Below, piece after piece: positions 24,086 to 39,700 of a DNA stretch of 64,000 bases (position 1 is its first letter; each line of letters opens with the position of its first letter). The notes below the pieces were generated by a model, which had not been told where the DNA came from, did no database searches, and saw nothing but the letters and a program-made list of their open reading frames with translations. The position numbers and the translations under genes were made by a program. Source of the stretch: Myotis daubentonii (lineage: Eukaryota > Chordata > Mammalia > Chiroptera > Vespertilionidae); assembly GCF_963259705.1 (NCBI RefSeq), contig NC_081844.1:9967715-10031714 (forward strand). Direction: 5' to 3'.

Positions 24086-27000
24086 ATTTACTTGTGTTTT
24101 AACTGTTTGTTACACGTTCATATTCATTTCCTGGAAAGAAAACTGAGTATTTTAAGAGTTTTAACACATTCTCACAGTTTCCTTAGAATTATATACTAGA
24201 ACCTTGAGGATATAAACTGTCTCAGTAAAAAAAGCCGTGGCAACTCAGGATCAACTGTAAACATAAACAGTATTCTCCTCATTTCAAATCATTATACACA
24301 AGTACTGAGCTCTATAAACAGGAATTCTTAAAGTTTGAAATGACATTGTAGTTAAAACGCCACTTAAAAGAGCCTGAGTTGTTAATATTATCAGAATTGC
24401 CGTCATTTCAGAGCTTTCCACCTCTCATCTCGGTAACTGAACTGGGCCTTAAATGTAGTTAGATTCTATTTACTTGTGTTTCAACTGTTTGTTACACGTT
24501 CATATTCATTTCCTGGAAAGAGAATTGTGTATTTTAAGAGTTTTAACACATTTTGACAGTTTCCTGAGAAGTATATACTAGAACCTTCAGGATATAAACT
24601 GTTTCAGTCAAAAAACGCCACGGCAACTCAGAATCAACTGTAAACATAAACAGTATTCTCCACATTTCAAATCATTATACACAAGTTCTGAGCTCTATAA
24701 ACAGGAATTCTTAAAGTTCCGGAGAGGTTAATATTATCAGAATTCTCGTCATTTCAAAGTTTCTACCTGTAATCTCGGGAATTGAACTCGGCTTTAAATG
24801 TAGTTAGATTCTATTTACTTGTGTTTTAACTATTTGTTACACGTTCATATTCATTTCCTGGAAAGAAAACTGTGTATTTTAAGAGTTTTAACACATTCTC
24901 ACAGTTTCCTTAGAATTATATACTAGAACCTTCAGGATATAAACTGTCTCAGTCAAAAAAAGCCATGGCGACTCAGGATCAACTGTAAACATAAACAGTG
25001 TTCTCGTCATTTCAAATCATTATACACTAGTTCTGAGCTCTATAAACAGGAATTCTTAAAGTTTGAAATGACATTTTAGTGAAAAGCCACTTAAAATAGC
25101 CCGAGTTTTTAATATTATCAGAATTGCCGTCATTTCAGAGCTTTCAACCTCTAATCTCGGTAACTGAACTCGGCCTTAAATGTAGTTAGATTCTATTTAC
25201 TTGTGTTTGAACTGTTTGTTACACGTTCATATTCATTTCCTGGAAAGAAAATTGTGTATTTTAAGAGTTTTAACACATTTTGACAGTTTCCTGAGAAGTA
25301 TATACTAGAACCTTCAGGATATAAACTGTTTCAGTCAAAAAACGCCACGGCAACTCAGGTTCACGTGTAAACATAAACAGTATTCTCCACATTTCAAGTC
25401 ATTATACACAAGTTCTGAGCTCTATAAACAGGAATTCTTAAAGTTCCGGAGATGTTAATATTATCAGAATTCTCGTCATTTCAAAGTTTCTACCTGTAAT
25501 CTCGGGAATTGAACTCGGCTTTAAATGTACTTAGATTCTATTTACTTGTGTTTTAACTGTTTGTTACACGTTCATATTCATTTCCTGGAAAGAAAACTGA
25601 GTATTTTAAGAGTTTTAACACATTCTCACAGTTTCCTTAGAATTATATACTAGAACCTTGAGGATATAAACTGTCTCAGTAAAAAAAGCCGTGGCAACTC
25701 AGGATCAACTGTAAACATAAACAGTATTCTCCTCATTTCAAATCATTATACACAAGTACTGAGCTCTATAAACAGGAATTCTTAAAGTTTGAAATGACAT
25801 TGTAGTTAAAACGCCACTTAAAAGAGCCTGAGTTGTTAATATTATCAGAATTGCCGTCATTTCAGAGCTTTCCACCTCTCATCTCGGTAACTGAACTGGG
25901 CCTTAAATGTAGTTAGATTCTATTTACTTGTGTTTCAACTGTTTGTTACACGTTCATATTCATTTCCTGGAAAGAGAATTGTGTATTTTAAGAGTTTTAA
26001 CACATTTTGACAGTTTCCTGAGAAGTATATACTAGAACTTTCAGGATATAAACTGTTTCAGTCAAAAAAGGCCACGGCAACTCAGAATCAACTGTAAACA
26101 TAAACTGTATCCTCCTCATTTCAAATCATTATACACAAGTTCTGAGCTCTATAAACAGGAATTCTTAAAGTTCCGGAGAGGTTAATATTATCAGAATTCT
26201 CGTCATTTCAAAGTTTCTACCTGTAATCTCGGGAATTGAACTCGGCTTTAAATGTAGTTAGATTCTATTTACTTGTGTTTTAACTGTTTGTTACACGTTC
26301 ATATTCATTTCCTGGAAAGAATACTGTGTATTTTAAGAGTTTTAACACATGCTCACAGTTTCCTTAGAATTATATACTAGAACCTTGAGGATATAAACTG
26401 TCTCAGTCAAAAAAAGCCATGGCGACTCAGGATCAACTGTAAATATAAACAGTGTTCTCGTCATTTCAAATCATTATACACAAGTACTGAGCTCTATAAA
26501 CAGGAATTCTTAAAGTTTGAAATGAGATTTTAGTGAAAACGCCACTTAAAATAGCCCGAGTTTTTAATATTATCAGAATTGCCGTCATTTCAGAGCTTTC
26601 GACCTGTAATCTAGGTAACTGAACTCGGCCTTAAATGTAGTTAGATTCTATTTACTTGTGTTTCAACTGTTTGTTACACGTTCATATTCATTTCCTGGAA
26701 AGAAAATTGTGTATTTTAAGAGTTTTAACACATTTTGACAGTTTCCTGAGAAGTATATACTAGAACCTTCAGGATATAAACTGTTTCAGTCAAAAAACGC
26801 CACGGCAACTCAGAATCAACTGTAAACATAAACAGTATTCTCCACATTTCAAATCATTATACACAAGTTCTGAGCTCTATAAACAGGAATTCTTAAAGTT
26901 CCGGAGATGTTAATATTATCAGAATTCTCGTCATTTCAAAGTTTCTACCTGTAATCTCGGGAATTGAACTCGGCTTTAAATGTACTTAGATTCTATTTAC

Positions 27001-30000
27001 TTGTGTTTTAACTGTTTGTTACACGTTCATATTCATTTCCTGGAAAGAAAACTGAGTATTTTAAGAGTTTTAACACATGCTCACAGTTTCCTTAGAATTA
27101 TATACTAGAACCTTGAGGATATAAACTGTCTCAGTCAAAAAAAGCCGTGGCAACTCAGGATCAACTGTAAACATAAACAGTATTCTCCTCATTTCAAATC
27201 ATTATACACAAGTACTGAGCTCTATAAACAGGAATTCGTAAAGTTTGAAATGACATTTTAGTTAAAACGCCACTTAAAATAGCCTGAGTTGTTAATATTA
27301 TCAGAATTGCCGACATTTCAGAGTTTTCGATCTGTAATCTCGGTAACTGAACTGGGCCTTAAATGTAGTTAGATTCTATTTACTTGTGTTTCAACTGTTT
27401 GTTACACGTTCATATTCATTTCCTGGAAAGAAAATTGTGTATTTTAAGAGTTTTAACACATTTTGACAGTTTCCTGAGAAGTACATACTAAAACCTTCAG
27501 GATATAAACTGTTTCAGTCAAAAAACGCCACGGCAACTCAGAATCAACTGTAAACATAAACAGTATTCTCCACATTTCAAATCATTATACACAAGTTCTG
27601 AGCTCTATAAACAGGAATTCTTAAAGTTCCGGAGAGGTTAATATTATCAGAATTCTCGTCATTTCAAAGTTTATACCTGTAATCTCGGGAATTGAACTCG
27701 GCTTTAAATGTAGTTAGATTCTATTTACTTGTGTTTTAACTGTTTGTTACACGTTCATATTCATTTCCTGGAAAGAAAACTGTGTATTTTAAGAGTTTTA
27801 ACACATTCTCACAGTTTCCTTAGAATTATATACTAGAACCTTCAGGATATAAACTGTCTCAGTCAAAAAAAGCCATGGCGACTCAGGATCAACTGTAAAC
27901 ATAAACAGTGTTCTCGTCATTTCAAATCATTATACACTAGTTCTGAGCTCTATAAACAGGAATTCTTAAAGTTTGAAATGACATTTTAGTGAAAAGCCAC
28001 TTAAAATAGCCCGAGTTTTTAATATTATCAGAATTGCCGTCATTTCAGAGCTTTCAACCTCTAATCTCGGTAACTGAACTCGGCCTTAAATGTAGTTAGA
28101 TTCTATTTACTTGTGTTTGAACTGTTTGTTACACGTTCATATTCATTTCCTGGAAAGAAAATTGTGTATTTTAAGAGTTTTAACACATTTTGACAGTTTC
28201 CTGAGAAGTATATACTAGAACCTTCAGGATATAAACTGTTTCAGTCAAAAAACGCCACGGCAACTCAGGTTCACGTGTAAACATAAACAGTATTCTCCAC
28301 ATTTCAAGTCATTATACACAAGTTCTGAGCTCTATAAACAGGAATTCTTAAAGTTCCGGAGATGTTAATATTATCAGAATTCTCGTCATTTCAAAGTTTC
28401 TACCTGTAATCTCGGGAATTGAACTCGGCTTTAAATGTACTTAGATTCTATTTACTTGTGTTTTAACTGTTTGTTACACGTTCATATTCATTTCCTGGAA
28501 AGAAAACTGAGTATTTTAAGAGTTTTAACACATTCTCACAGTTTCCTTAGAATTATATACTAGAACCTTGAGGATATAAACTGTCTCAGTCAAAAAAAGC
28601 CGTGGCAACTCAGGATCAACTGTAAACATAAACAGTATTCTCCTCATTTCAAATCATTATACACAAGTACTGAGCTCTATAAACAGGAATTCTTAAAGTT
28701 TGAAATGACATTGTAGTTAAAACGCCACTTAAAAGAGCCTGAGTTGTTAATATTATCAGAATTGCCGTCATTTCAGAGCTTTCCACCTCTCATCTCGGTA
28801 ACTGAACTGGGCCTTAAATGTAGTTAGATTCTATTTACTTGTGTTTCAACTGTTTGTTACACGTTCATATTCATTTCCTGGAAAGAGAATTGTGTATTTT
28901 AAGAGTTTTAACACATTTTGACAGTTTCCTGAGAAGTATATACTAGAACTTTCAGGATATAAACTGTTTCAGTCAAAAAAGGCCACGGCAACTCAGAATC
29001 AACTGTAAACATAAATTGTATCCTCCTCATTTCAAATCATTATACACAAGTTCTGAGCTCTATAAACAGGAATTCTTAAAGTTCCGGAGAGGTTAATATT
29101 ATCAGAATTCTCGTCATTTCAAAGTTTCTACCTGTAATCTCGGGAATTGAACTCGGCTTTAAATGTAGTTAGATTCTATTTACTTGTGTTTTAACTGTTT
29201 GTTACACGTTCATATTCATTTCCTGGAAAGAATACTGTGTATTTTAAGAGTTTTAACACATGCTCACAGTTTCCTTAGAATTATATACTAGAACCTTGAG
29301 GATATAAACTGTCTCAGTCAAAAAAAGCCGTGGCAACTCAGGATCAACTGTAAACATAAACAGTATTCTCCTCATTACAAATCATTATACACAAGTACTG
29401 AGCTCTATAAACAGGAATTCTTAAAGTTTGAAATGACATTTTAGTTAAAACGCCACTTAAAATAGCCTGAGTTGTTAATATTATCAGAATTGCCGTCATT
29501 TCAGAGCTTTCGACCTGTAATCTAGGTAACTGAACTCGGCCTTAAATGTAGTTAGATTCTATTTACTTGTGTTTCAACTGTTTCTTACACGTTCATATTC
29601 ATTTCCTGGAAAGAAAATTGTGTATTTTAAGAGTTTTAACACATTTTGACAGTTTCCTGAGAAGTATATACTAGAACCTTCAGGATATAAACTGTTTCAG
29701 TCAAAAAACGCCACGGCAACTCAGAATCAACTGTAAACATAAACAGTATTCTCCACATTTCAAATCATTATACACAAGTTCTGAGCTCTATAAACAGGAA
29801 TTCTTAAAGTTCCGGAGATGTTAATATTATCAGAATTCTCGTCATTTCAAAGTTTCTACCTGTAATCTCGGGAATTGAACTCGGCTTTAAATGTACTTAG
29901 ATTCTATTTACTTGTGTTTTAACTGTTTGTTACACGTTCATATTCATTTCCTGGAAAGAAAACTGAGTATTTTAAGAGTTTTAACACATGCTCACAGTTT

Positions 30001-30902
30001 CCTTAGAATTATATACTAGAACCTTGAGGATATAAACTGTCTCAGTCAAAAAAAGCCGTGGCAACTCAGGATCAACTGTAAACATAAACAGTATTCTCCT
30101 CATTTCAAATCATTATACACAAGTACTGAGCTCTATAAACAGGAATTCGTAAAGTTTGAAATGACATTTTAGTTAAAACGCCACTTAAAATAGCCTGAGT
30201 TGTTAATATTATCAGAATTGCCGACATTTCAGAGTTTTCGATCTGTAATCTCGGTAACTGAACTGGGCCTTAAATGTAGTTAGATTCTATTTACTTGTGT
30301 TTCAACTGTTTGTTACACGTTCATATTCATTTCCTGGAAAGAAAATTGTGTATTTTAAGAGTTTTAACACATTTTGACAGTTTCCTGAGAAGTATATACT
30401 AAAACCTTCAGGATATAAACTGTTTCAGTCAAAAAACGCCACGGCAACTCAGAATCAACTGTAAACATAAACAGTATTCTCCACATTTCAAATCATTATA
30501 CACAAGTTCTGAGCTCTATAAACAGGAATTCTTAAAGTTCCGGAGATGTTAATATTATCAGAATTCTCGTCATTTCAAAGTTTATACCTGTAATCTCGGG
30601 AATTGAACTCGGCTTTAAATGTAGTTAGATTCTATTTACTTGTTTTTTAACTGTTTGTTACACGTTCATATTCATTTCCTGGAAAGAAAACTGAGTATTT
30701 TAAGAGTTTTAACACATTCTCACAGTTTCCTTAGAATTATATACTAGAACCTTGAGGATATAAACTGTCTCAGTCAAAAAAAGCCGTGGCAACTCAGGAT
30801 CAACTGTAAACATAAACAGTGTTCTCGTCATTTCAAATCATTATACACAAGTACTGAGCTCTATAAACAGGAATTCTTAAAGTTTGAAATGACATTTTAG
30901 TT
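24086..30902 (+). repeat. HOR domain, 2,912-bp eight-monomer unit
   Basis: Monomer starts: 24086, 24468, 24813, 25195, 25540, 25922, 26267, 26650, 26995, 27378, 27723, 28105, 28450, 28833, 29178, 29561, 29906, 30289, 30634. Private one-base deletions track the units: cagtaaaa (the C of cagtcaaaa lost) in the A units at 24086 and 25540, and gaaaagcc (a C lost) at 25081 and 27991, 2,910 apart. ggaattcgta occurs at 27,231 and 30,142. The later block (from about 29.5 kb) is also related to 33.2-36.5 kb at an offset of 3,639 (ten monomers), so two HOR periods overlap here. Confidence 0.82.
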
Positions 30903-33900
30903 AAAACGCCACTTAAAATAGCCTGAGTTGTTAATATTATCAGAATTGCCGACATTTCAGAGTTTTCGATCGGTAATCTTGGTAACTGAACTCGGCCTTA
31001 AATGAAGTTAGATTCTATTTACTTGTGTTTCAACTGTTTGTTACACGTTCATATTCATTTCCTGGAAAGAAAATTGTGTATTTTAAGAGTTTTAACACAT
31101 TTTGACAGTTTCCTGAGAAGTATATACTAGAACCTTCAGGATATAAACTGTTTCAGTCAAAAAACGCCACGGCAACTCAGAATCAACTGTAAACATAAAC
31201 AGTATTCTCCACATTTCAAATCATTATACACAAGTTCTGAGCTCTATAAACAGGAATTCTTAAAGTTCCGGAGAGGTTAATATTATCAGAATTCTCGTCA
31301 TTTCAAAGTTTCTACCTGTAATCTCGGGAATTGAACTCGGCTTTAAATGTAGTTAGATTCTATTTACTTGTGTTTTAACTGTTTGTTACACGTTCATATT
31401 CATTTCCTGGAAAGAAAACTGTGTATTTTAAGAGTTTTAACACATTCTCACAGTTTCCTTAGAATTATATACTAGAACCTTCAGGATATAAACTGTCTCA
31501 GTCAAAAAAAGCCATGGCGACTCAGGATCAACTGTAAACATAAACAGTGTTCTCGTCATTTCAAATCATTATACACTAGTTCTGAGCTCTATAAACAGGA
31601 ATTCTTAAAGTTTGAAATGAAATTTTAGTGAAAACGCCACTTAAAATAGCCCGAGTTTTTAATATTATCAGAATTGCCGTCATTTCAGAGCTTTCAACCT
31701 CTAATCTCGGTAACTGAACTCGGCCTTAAATGTAGTTAAATTCTATTTACTTGTGTTTGAACTGTTTGTTACACGTTCATATTCATTTCCTGGAAGGAAA
31801 ATTGTGTATTTTAAGAGTTTTAACACATTTTGACAGTTTCCTGAGAAGTATATACTAGAACCTTCAGGATATAAACTGTTTCAGTCAAAAAAAGCCACGG
31901 CAACTCAGGTTCACGTGTAAACATAAACAGTATTCTCCACATTTCAAGTCATTATACACAAGTTCTGAGCTCTATAAACAGGAATTCTTAAAGTTCCGGA
32001 GATGTTAATATTATCAGAATTCTCGTCATTTCAAAGTTTCTACCTGTAATCTCGGGAATTGAACTCGGCTTTAAATGTACTTAGATTCTATTTACTTGTG
32101 TTTTAACTGTTTGTTACACGTTCATATTCATTTCCTGGAAAGAAAACTAAGTATTTTAAGAGTTTTAACACATTCTCACAGTTTCCTTAGAATTATATAC
32201 TAGAACCTTGAGGATATAAACTGTCTCAGTAAAAAAAGCCGTGGCAACTCAGGATCAACTGTAAACATAAACAGTATTCTCCTCATTTCAAATCATTATA
32301 CACAAGTACTGAGCTCTATAAACAGGAATTCTTAAAGTTTGAAATGACATTGTAGTTAAAACGCCACTTAAAAGAGCCTGAGTTGTTAATATTATCAGAA
32401 TTGCCGTCATTTCAGAGCTTTCCACCTCTCATCTCGGTAACTGAACTGGGCCTTAAATGTAGTTAGATTCTATTTACTTGTGTTTCAACTGTTTGTTACA
32501 CGTTCATATTCATTTCCTGGAATGAGAATTGTGTATTTTAAGAGTTTTAACACATTTTGACAGTTTCCTGAGAAGTATATACTAGAACTTTCAGGATATA
32601 AACTGTTTCAGTCAAAAAAGGCCACGGCAACTCAGAATCAACTGTAAACATAAACTGTATCCTCCTCATTTCAAATCATTATACACAAGTTCTGAGCTCT
32701 ATAAACAGGAATTCTTAAAGTTCCGGAGAGGTTAATATTATCAGAATTCTCATCATTTCAAAGTTTCTACCTGTAATCTCGGGAATTGAACTCGGCTTTA
32801 AATGTAGTTAGATTCTATTTACTTGTGTTTTAACTGTTTGTTACACGTTCATATTCATTTCCTGGAAAGAATACTGTGTATTTTAAGAGTTTTAACACAT
32901 GCTCACAGTTTCCTTAGAATTATATACTAGAACCTTGAGGATATAAACTGTCTCAGTCAAAAAAAGCCATGGCGACTCAGGATCAACTGTAAATATAAAC
33001 AGTGTTCTCGTCATTTCAAATCATTATACACAAGTACTGAGCTCTATAAACAGGAATTCTTAAAGTTTGAAATGAGATTTTAGTGAAAACGCCACTTAAA
33101 ATAGCCCGAGTTTTTAATATTATCAGAATTGCCGTCATTTCAGAGCTTTCGACCTGTAATCTAGGTAACTGAACTCGGCCTTAAATGTAGTTAGATTCTA
33201 TTTACTTGTGTTTCAACTGTTTGTTACACGTTCATATTCATTTCCTGGAAAGAAAATTGTGTATTTTAAGAGTTTTAACACATTTTGACAGTTTCCTGAG
33301 AAGTATATACTAGAACCTTCAGGATATAAACTGTTTCAGTCAAAAAACGCCACGGCAACTCAGAATCAACTGTAAACATAAACAGTATTCTCCACATTTC
33401 AAATCATTATACACAAGTTCTGAGCTCTATAAACAGGAATTCTTAAAGTTCCGGAGATGTTAATATTATCAGAATTCTCGTCATTTCAAAGTTTCTACCT
33501 GTAATCTCGGGAATTGAACTCGGCTTTAAATGTACTTAGATTCTATTTACTTCTGTTTTAACTGTTTGTTACACGTTCATATTCATTTCCTGGAAAGAAA
33601 ACTGAGTATTTTAAGAGTTTTAACACATGCTCACAGTTTCCTTAGAATTATATACTAGAACCTTGAGGATATAAACTGTCTCAGTCAAAAAAAGCCGTGG
33701 CAACTCAGGATCAACTGTAAACATAAACAGTATTCTCCTCATTTCAAATCATTATACACAAGTACTGAGCTCTATAAACAGGAATTCGTAAAGTTTGAAA
33801 TGACATTTTAGTTAAAACGCCACTTAAAATAGCCTGAGTTGTTAATATTATCAGAATTGCCGACATTTCAGAGTTTTCGATCTGTAATCTCGGTAACTGA

Positions 33901-36724
33901 ACTGGGCCTTAAATGTAGTTAGATTCTATTTACTTGTGTTTCAACTGTTTGTTACACGTTCATATTCATTTCCTGGAAAGAAAATTGTGTATTTTAAGAG
34001 TTTTAACACATTTTGACAGTTTCCTGAGAAGTATATACTAAAACCTTCAGGATATAAACTGTTTCAGTCAAAAAACGCCACGGCAACTCAGAATCAACTG
34101 TAAACATAAACAGTATTCTCCACATTTCAAATCATTATACACAAGTTCTGAGCTCTATAAACAGGAATTCTTAAAGTTCCGGAGATGTTAATATTATCAG
34201 AATTCTCGTCATTTCAAAGTTTATACCTGTAATCTCGGGAATTGAACTCGGCTTTAAATGTACTTAGATTCTATTTACTTGTTTTTTAACTGTTTGTTAC
34301 ACGTTCATATTCATTTCCTGGAAAGAAAACTGAGTATTTTAAGAGTTTTAACACATTCTCACAGTTTCCTTAGAATTATATACTAGAACCTTGAGGATAT
34401 AAACTGTCTCAGTCAAAAAAAGCCGTGGCAACTCACGATCAACTGTAAACATAAACAGTGTTCTCGTCATTTCAAATCATTATACACAAGTACTGAGCTC
34501 TATAAACAGGAATTCTTAAAGTTTGAAATGACATTTTAGTTAAAACGCCACTTAAAATAGCCTGAGTTGTTAATATTATCAGAATTGCCGACATTTCAGA
34601 GTTTTCGATCGGTAATCTTGGTAACTGAACTCGGCCTTAAATGAAGTTAGATTCTATTTACTTGTGTTTCAACTGTTTGTTACACGTTCATATTCATTTC
34701 CTGGAAAGAAAATTGTGTATTTTAAGAGTTTTAACACATTTTGACAGTTTCCTGAGAAGTATATACTAGAACCTTCAGGATATAAACTGTTTCAGTCAAA
34801 AAACGCCACGGCAACTCAGAATCAACTGTAAACATAAACAGTATTCTCCACATTTCAAATCATTATACACAAGTTCTGAGCTCTATAAACAGGAATTCTT
34901 AAAGTTCCGGAGAGGTTAATATTATCAGAATTCTCGTCATTTCAAAGTTTCTACCTGTAATCTCGGGAATTGAACTCGGCTTTAAATGTAGTTAGATTCT
35001 ATTTACTTGTGTTTTAACTGTTTGTTACACGTTCATATTCATTTCCTGGAAAGAAAACTGTGTATTTTAAGAGTTTTAACACATTCTCACAGTTTCCTTA
35101 GAATTATATACTAGAACCTTCAGGATATAAACTGTCTCAGTCAAAAAAAGCCATGGCGACTCAGGATCAACTGTAAACATAAACAGTGTTCTCGTCATTT
35201 CAAATCATTATACACTAGTTCTGAGATCTATAAACAGGAATTCTTAAAGTTTGAAATGAAATTTTAGTGAAAACGCCACTTAAAATAGCCCGAGTTTTTA
35301 ATATTATCAGAATTGCCGTCATTTCAGAGCTTTCAACCTCTAATCTCGGTAACTGAACTCGGCCTTAAATGTAGTTAGATTCTATTTACTTGTGTTTGAA
35401 CTGTTTGTTACACGTTCATATTCATTTCCTGGAAGGAAAATTGTGTATTTTAAGAGTTTTAACACATTTTGACAGTTTCCTGAGAAGTATATACTAGAAC
35501 CTTCAGGATATAAACTGTTTCAGTCAAAAAAAGCCACGGCAACTCAGGTTCACGTGTAAACATAAACAGTATTCTCCACATTTCAAGTCATTATACACAA
35601 GTTCTGAGCTCTATAAACAGGAATTCTTAAAGTTCCGGAGATGTTAATATTATCAGAATTCTCGTCATTTCAAAGTTTCTACCTGTAATCTCGGGAATTG
35701 AACTCGGCTTTAAATGTACTTAGATTCTATTTACTTGTGTTTTAACTGTTTGTTAAACGTTCATATTCATTTCCTGGAAAGAAAACTAAGTATTTTAAGA
35801 GTTTTAACACATTCTCACAGTTTCCTTAGAATTATATACTAGAACCTTGAGGATATAAACTGTCTCAGTAAAAAAAGCCGTGGCAACTCAGGATCAACTG
35901 TAAACATAAACAGTATTCTCCTCATTTCAAATCATTATACACAAGTACTGAGCTCTATAAACAGGAATTCTTAAAGTTTGAAATGACATTGTAGTTAAAA
36001 CGCCACTTAAAAGAGCCTGAGTTGTTAATATTATCAGAATTGCCGTCATTTCAGAGCTTTCCACCTCTCATCTCGGTAACTGAACTGGGCCTTAAATGTA
36101 GTTAGATTCTATTTACTTGTGTTTCAACTGTTTGTTACACGTTCATATTCATTTCCTGGAATGAGAATTGTGTATTTTAAGAGTTTTAACACATTTTGAC
36201 AGTTTCCTGAGAAGTATATACTAGAACTTTCAGGATATAAACTGTTTCAGTCTAAAAAGGCCACGGCAACTCAGAATCAACTGTAAACATAAACTGTATC
36301 CTCCTCATTTCAAATCATTATACACAAGTTCTGAGCTCTATAAACAGGAATTCTTAAAGTTCCGGAGAGGTTAATATTATCAGAATTCTCGTCATTTCAA
36401 AGTTTCTACCTGTAATCTCGGGAATTGAACTCGGCTTTAAATGTAGTTAGATTCTATTTACTTGTGTTTTAACTGTTTGTTACACGTTCATATTCATTTC
36501 CTGGAAAGAATACTGTGTATTTTAAGAGTTTTAACACATTCTCACAGTTTCCTTAGAATTATATACTAGAACCTTGAGGATATAAACTGTCTCAGTCAAA
36601 AATAGCCATGGCGACTCAGGATCAACTGTAAATATAAACAGTGTTCTCGTCATTTCAAATCATTATACACTAGTTCTTAGCTCTATAAACAGGAATTCTT
36701 AAAGTTTGAAATGACATTTTAGTG
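30903..36724 (+). repeat. 5,822-bp HOR unit, copy 1 (16 monomers)
   Basis: First of a tandem pair. Monomer starts: 31017, 31362, 31745, 32090, 32472, 32817, 33200, 33545, 33928, 34273, 34656, 35001, 35384, 35729, 36111, 36456. Eight A and eight B minus two one-base deletions (cagtaaaa in the A units at 32090 and 35729) give 5,822. Inside it, markers such as aatgagaattg (32,521 and 36,160) and tgaaattttag recur 3,639 apart. Left limit: agttaaaac at 30,899 differs from agtgaaaac at 36,721. Private substitutions in this copy include actcacgatc near 34,431 and gagatcta near 35,223 (SacI site lost). Confidence 0.88.
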
Positions 36725-39700
36725 AAAACGCCACTTAAAATAGCCTGAGTTGTTAATATTATCAGAATTGCCGACATTTCAGAGTTTTCGATCGGTAATC
36801 TTGGTAACTGAACTCGGCCTTAAATGAAGTTAGATTCTATTTACTTGTGTTTCAACTGTTTGTTACACGTTCATATTCATTTCCTGGAAAGAAAATTGTG
36901 TATTTTAAGAGTTTTAACACATTTTGACAGTTTCCTGAGAAGTATATACTAGAACCTTCAGGATATAAACTGTTTCAGTCAAAAAACGCCACGGCAACTC
37001 AGAATCAACTGTAAACATAAACAGTATTCTCCACATTTCAAATCATTATACACAAGTTCTGAGCTCTATAAACAGGAATTCTTAAAGTTCCGGAGAGGTT
37101 AATATTATCAGAATTCTCGTCATTTCAAAGTTTCTACCTGTAATCTCGGGAATTGAACTCGGCTTTAAATGTAGTTAGATTGTATTTACTTGTGTTTTAA
37201 CTGTTTGTTACACGTTCATATTCATTTCCTGGAAAGAAAACTGTGTATTTTAAGAGTTTTAACACATTCTCACAGTTTCCTTAGAATTATATACTAGAAC
37301 CTTCAGGATATAAACGGTCTCAGTCAAAAAAAGCCATGGCGACTCAGGATCAACTGTAAACATAAACAGTGTTCTCGTCATTTCAAATCATTATACACTA
37401 GTTCTGAGCTCTATAAACAGGAATTCTTAAAGTTTGAAATGAAATTTTAGTGAAAACGCCACTTAAAATAGCCCGAGTTTTTAATATTATCAGAATTGCC
37501 GTCATTTCAGAGCTTTCAACCTCTAATCTCGGTAACTGAACTCGGCCTTAAATGTAGTTAGATTCTATTTACTTGTGTTTGAACTGTTTGTTACACGTTC
37601 ATATTCATTTCCTGGAAGGAAAATTGTGTATTTTAAGAGTTTTAACACATTTTGACAGTTTCCTGAGAAGTATATACTAGAACCTTCAGGATATAAACTG
37701 TTTCAGTCAAAAAAAGCCACGGCAACTCAGGTTCACGTGTAAACATAAACAGTATTCTCCACATTTCAAGTCATTATACACAAGTTCTGAGCTCTATAAA
37801 CAGGAATTCTTAAAGTTCCGGAGATGTTAATATTATCAGAATTCTCGTCATTTCAAAGTTTCTACCTGTAATCTCGGGAATTGAACTCGGCTTTAAATGT
37901 ACTTAGATTCTATTTACTTGTGTTTTAACTGTTTGTTACACGTTCATATTCATTTCCTGGAAAGAAAACTAAGTATTTTAAGAGTTTTAACACATTCTCA
38001 CAGTTTCCTTAGAATTATATACTAGAACCTTGAGGATATAAACTGTCTCAGTAAAAAAAGCCGTGGCAACTCAGGATCAACTGTAAACATAAACAGTATT
38101 CTCCTCATTTCAAATCATTATACACAAGTACTGAGCTCTATAAACAGGAATTCTTAAAGTTTGAAATGACATTGTAGTTAAAACGCCACTTAAAAGAGCC
38201 TGAGTTGTTAATATTATCAGAATTGCCGTCATTTCAGAGCTTTCCACCTCTCATCTCGGTAACTGAACTGGGCCTTAAATGTAGTTAGATTCTATTTACT
38301 TGTGTTTCAACTGTTTGTTACACGTTCATATTAATTTCCTGGAATGAGAATTGTGTATTTTAAGAGTTTTAACACATTTTGACAGTTTCCTGAGAAGTAT
38401 ATACTAGAACTTTCAGGATATAAACTGTTTCAGTCAAAAAAGGCCACGGCAACTCAGAATCAACTGTAAACATAAACTGTATCCTCCTCATTTCAAATCA
38501 TTATACACAAGTTCTGAGCTCTATAAACAGGAATTCTTAAAGTTCCGGAGAGGTTAATATTATCAGAATTCTCATCATTTCAAAGTTTCTACCTGTAATC
38601 TCGGGAATTGAACTCGGCTTTAAATGTAGTTAGATTCTATTTACTTGTGTTTTAACTGTTTGTTACACGTTCATATTCATTTCCTGGAAAGAATACTGTG
38701 TATTTTAAGAGTTTTAACACATGCTCACAGTTTCCTTAGAATTATATACTAGAACCTTGAGGATATAAACTGTCTCAGTCAAAAAAAGCCATGGCGACTC
38801 AGGATCAACTGTAAATATAAACAGTGTTCTCGTCATTTCAAATCATTATACACAAGTACTGAGCTCTATAAACAGGAATTCTTAAAGTTTGAAATGAGAT
38901 TTTAGTGAAAACGCCACTTAAAATAGCCCGAGTTTTTAATATTATCAGAATTGCCGTCATTTCAGAGCTTTCGACCTGTAATCTAGGTAACTGAACTCGG
39001 CCTTAAATGTAGTTAGATTCTATTTACTTGTGTTTCAACTGTTTGTTACACGTTCATATTCATTTCCTGGAAAGAAAATTGTGTATTTTAAGAGTTTTAA
39101 CACATTTTGACAGTTTCCTGAGAAGTATATACTAGAACCTTCAGGATATAAACTGTTTCAGTCAAAAAACGCCACGGCAACTCAGAATCAACTGTAAACA
39201 TAAACAGTATTCTCCACATTTCAAATCATTATACACAAGTTCTGAGCTCTATAAACAGGAATTCTTAAAGTTCCGGAGATGTTAATATTATCAGAATTCT
39301 CGTCATTTCAAAGTTTCTACCTGTAATCTCGGGAATTGAACTCGGCTTTAAATGTACTTAGATTCTATTTACTTGTGTTTTAACTGTTTGTTACACGTTC
39401 ATATTCATTTCCTGGAAAGAAAACTGAGTATTTTAAGAGTTTTAACACATGCTCACAGTTTCCTTAGAATTATATACTAGAACCTTGAGGATATAAACTG
39501 TCTCAGTCAAAAAAAGCCGTGGCAACTCAGGATCAACTGTAAACATAAACAGTATTCTCCTCATTTCAAATCATTATACACAAGTACTGAGCTCTATAAA
39601 CAGGAATTCTTAAAGTTTGAAATGACATTTTAGTTAAAATGCCACTTAAAATAGCCTGAGTTGTTAATATTATCAGAATTGCCGACATTTCAGAGTTTTC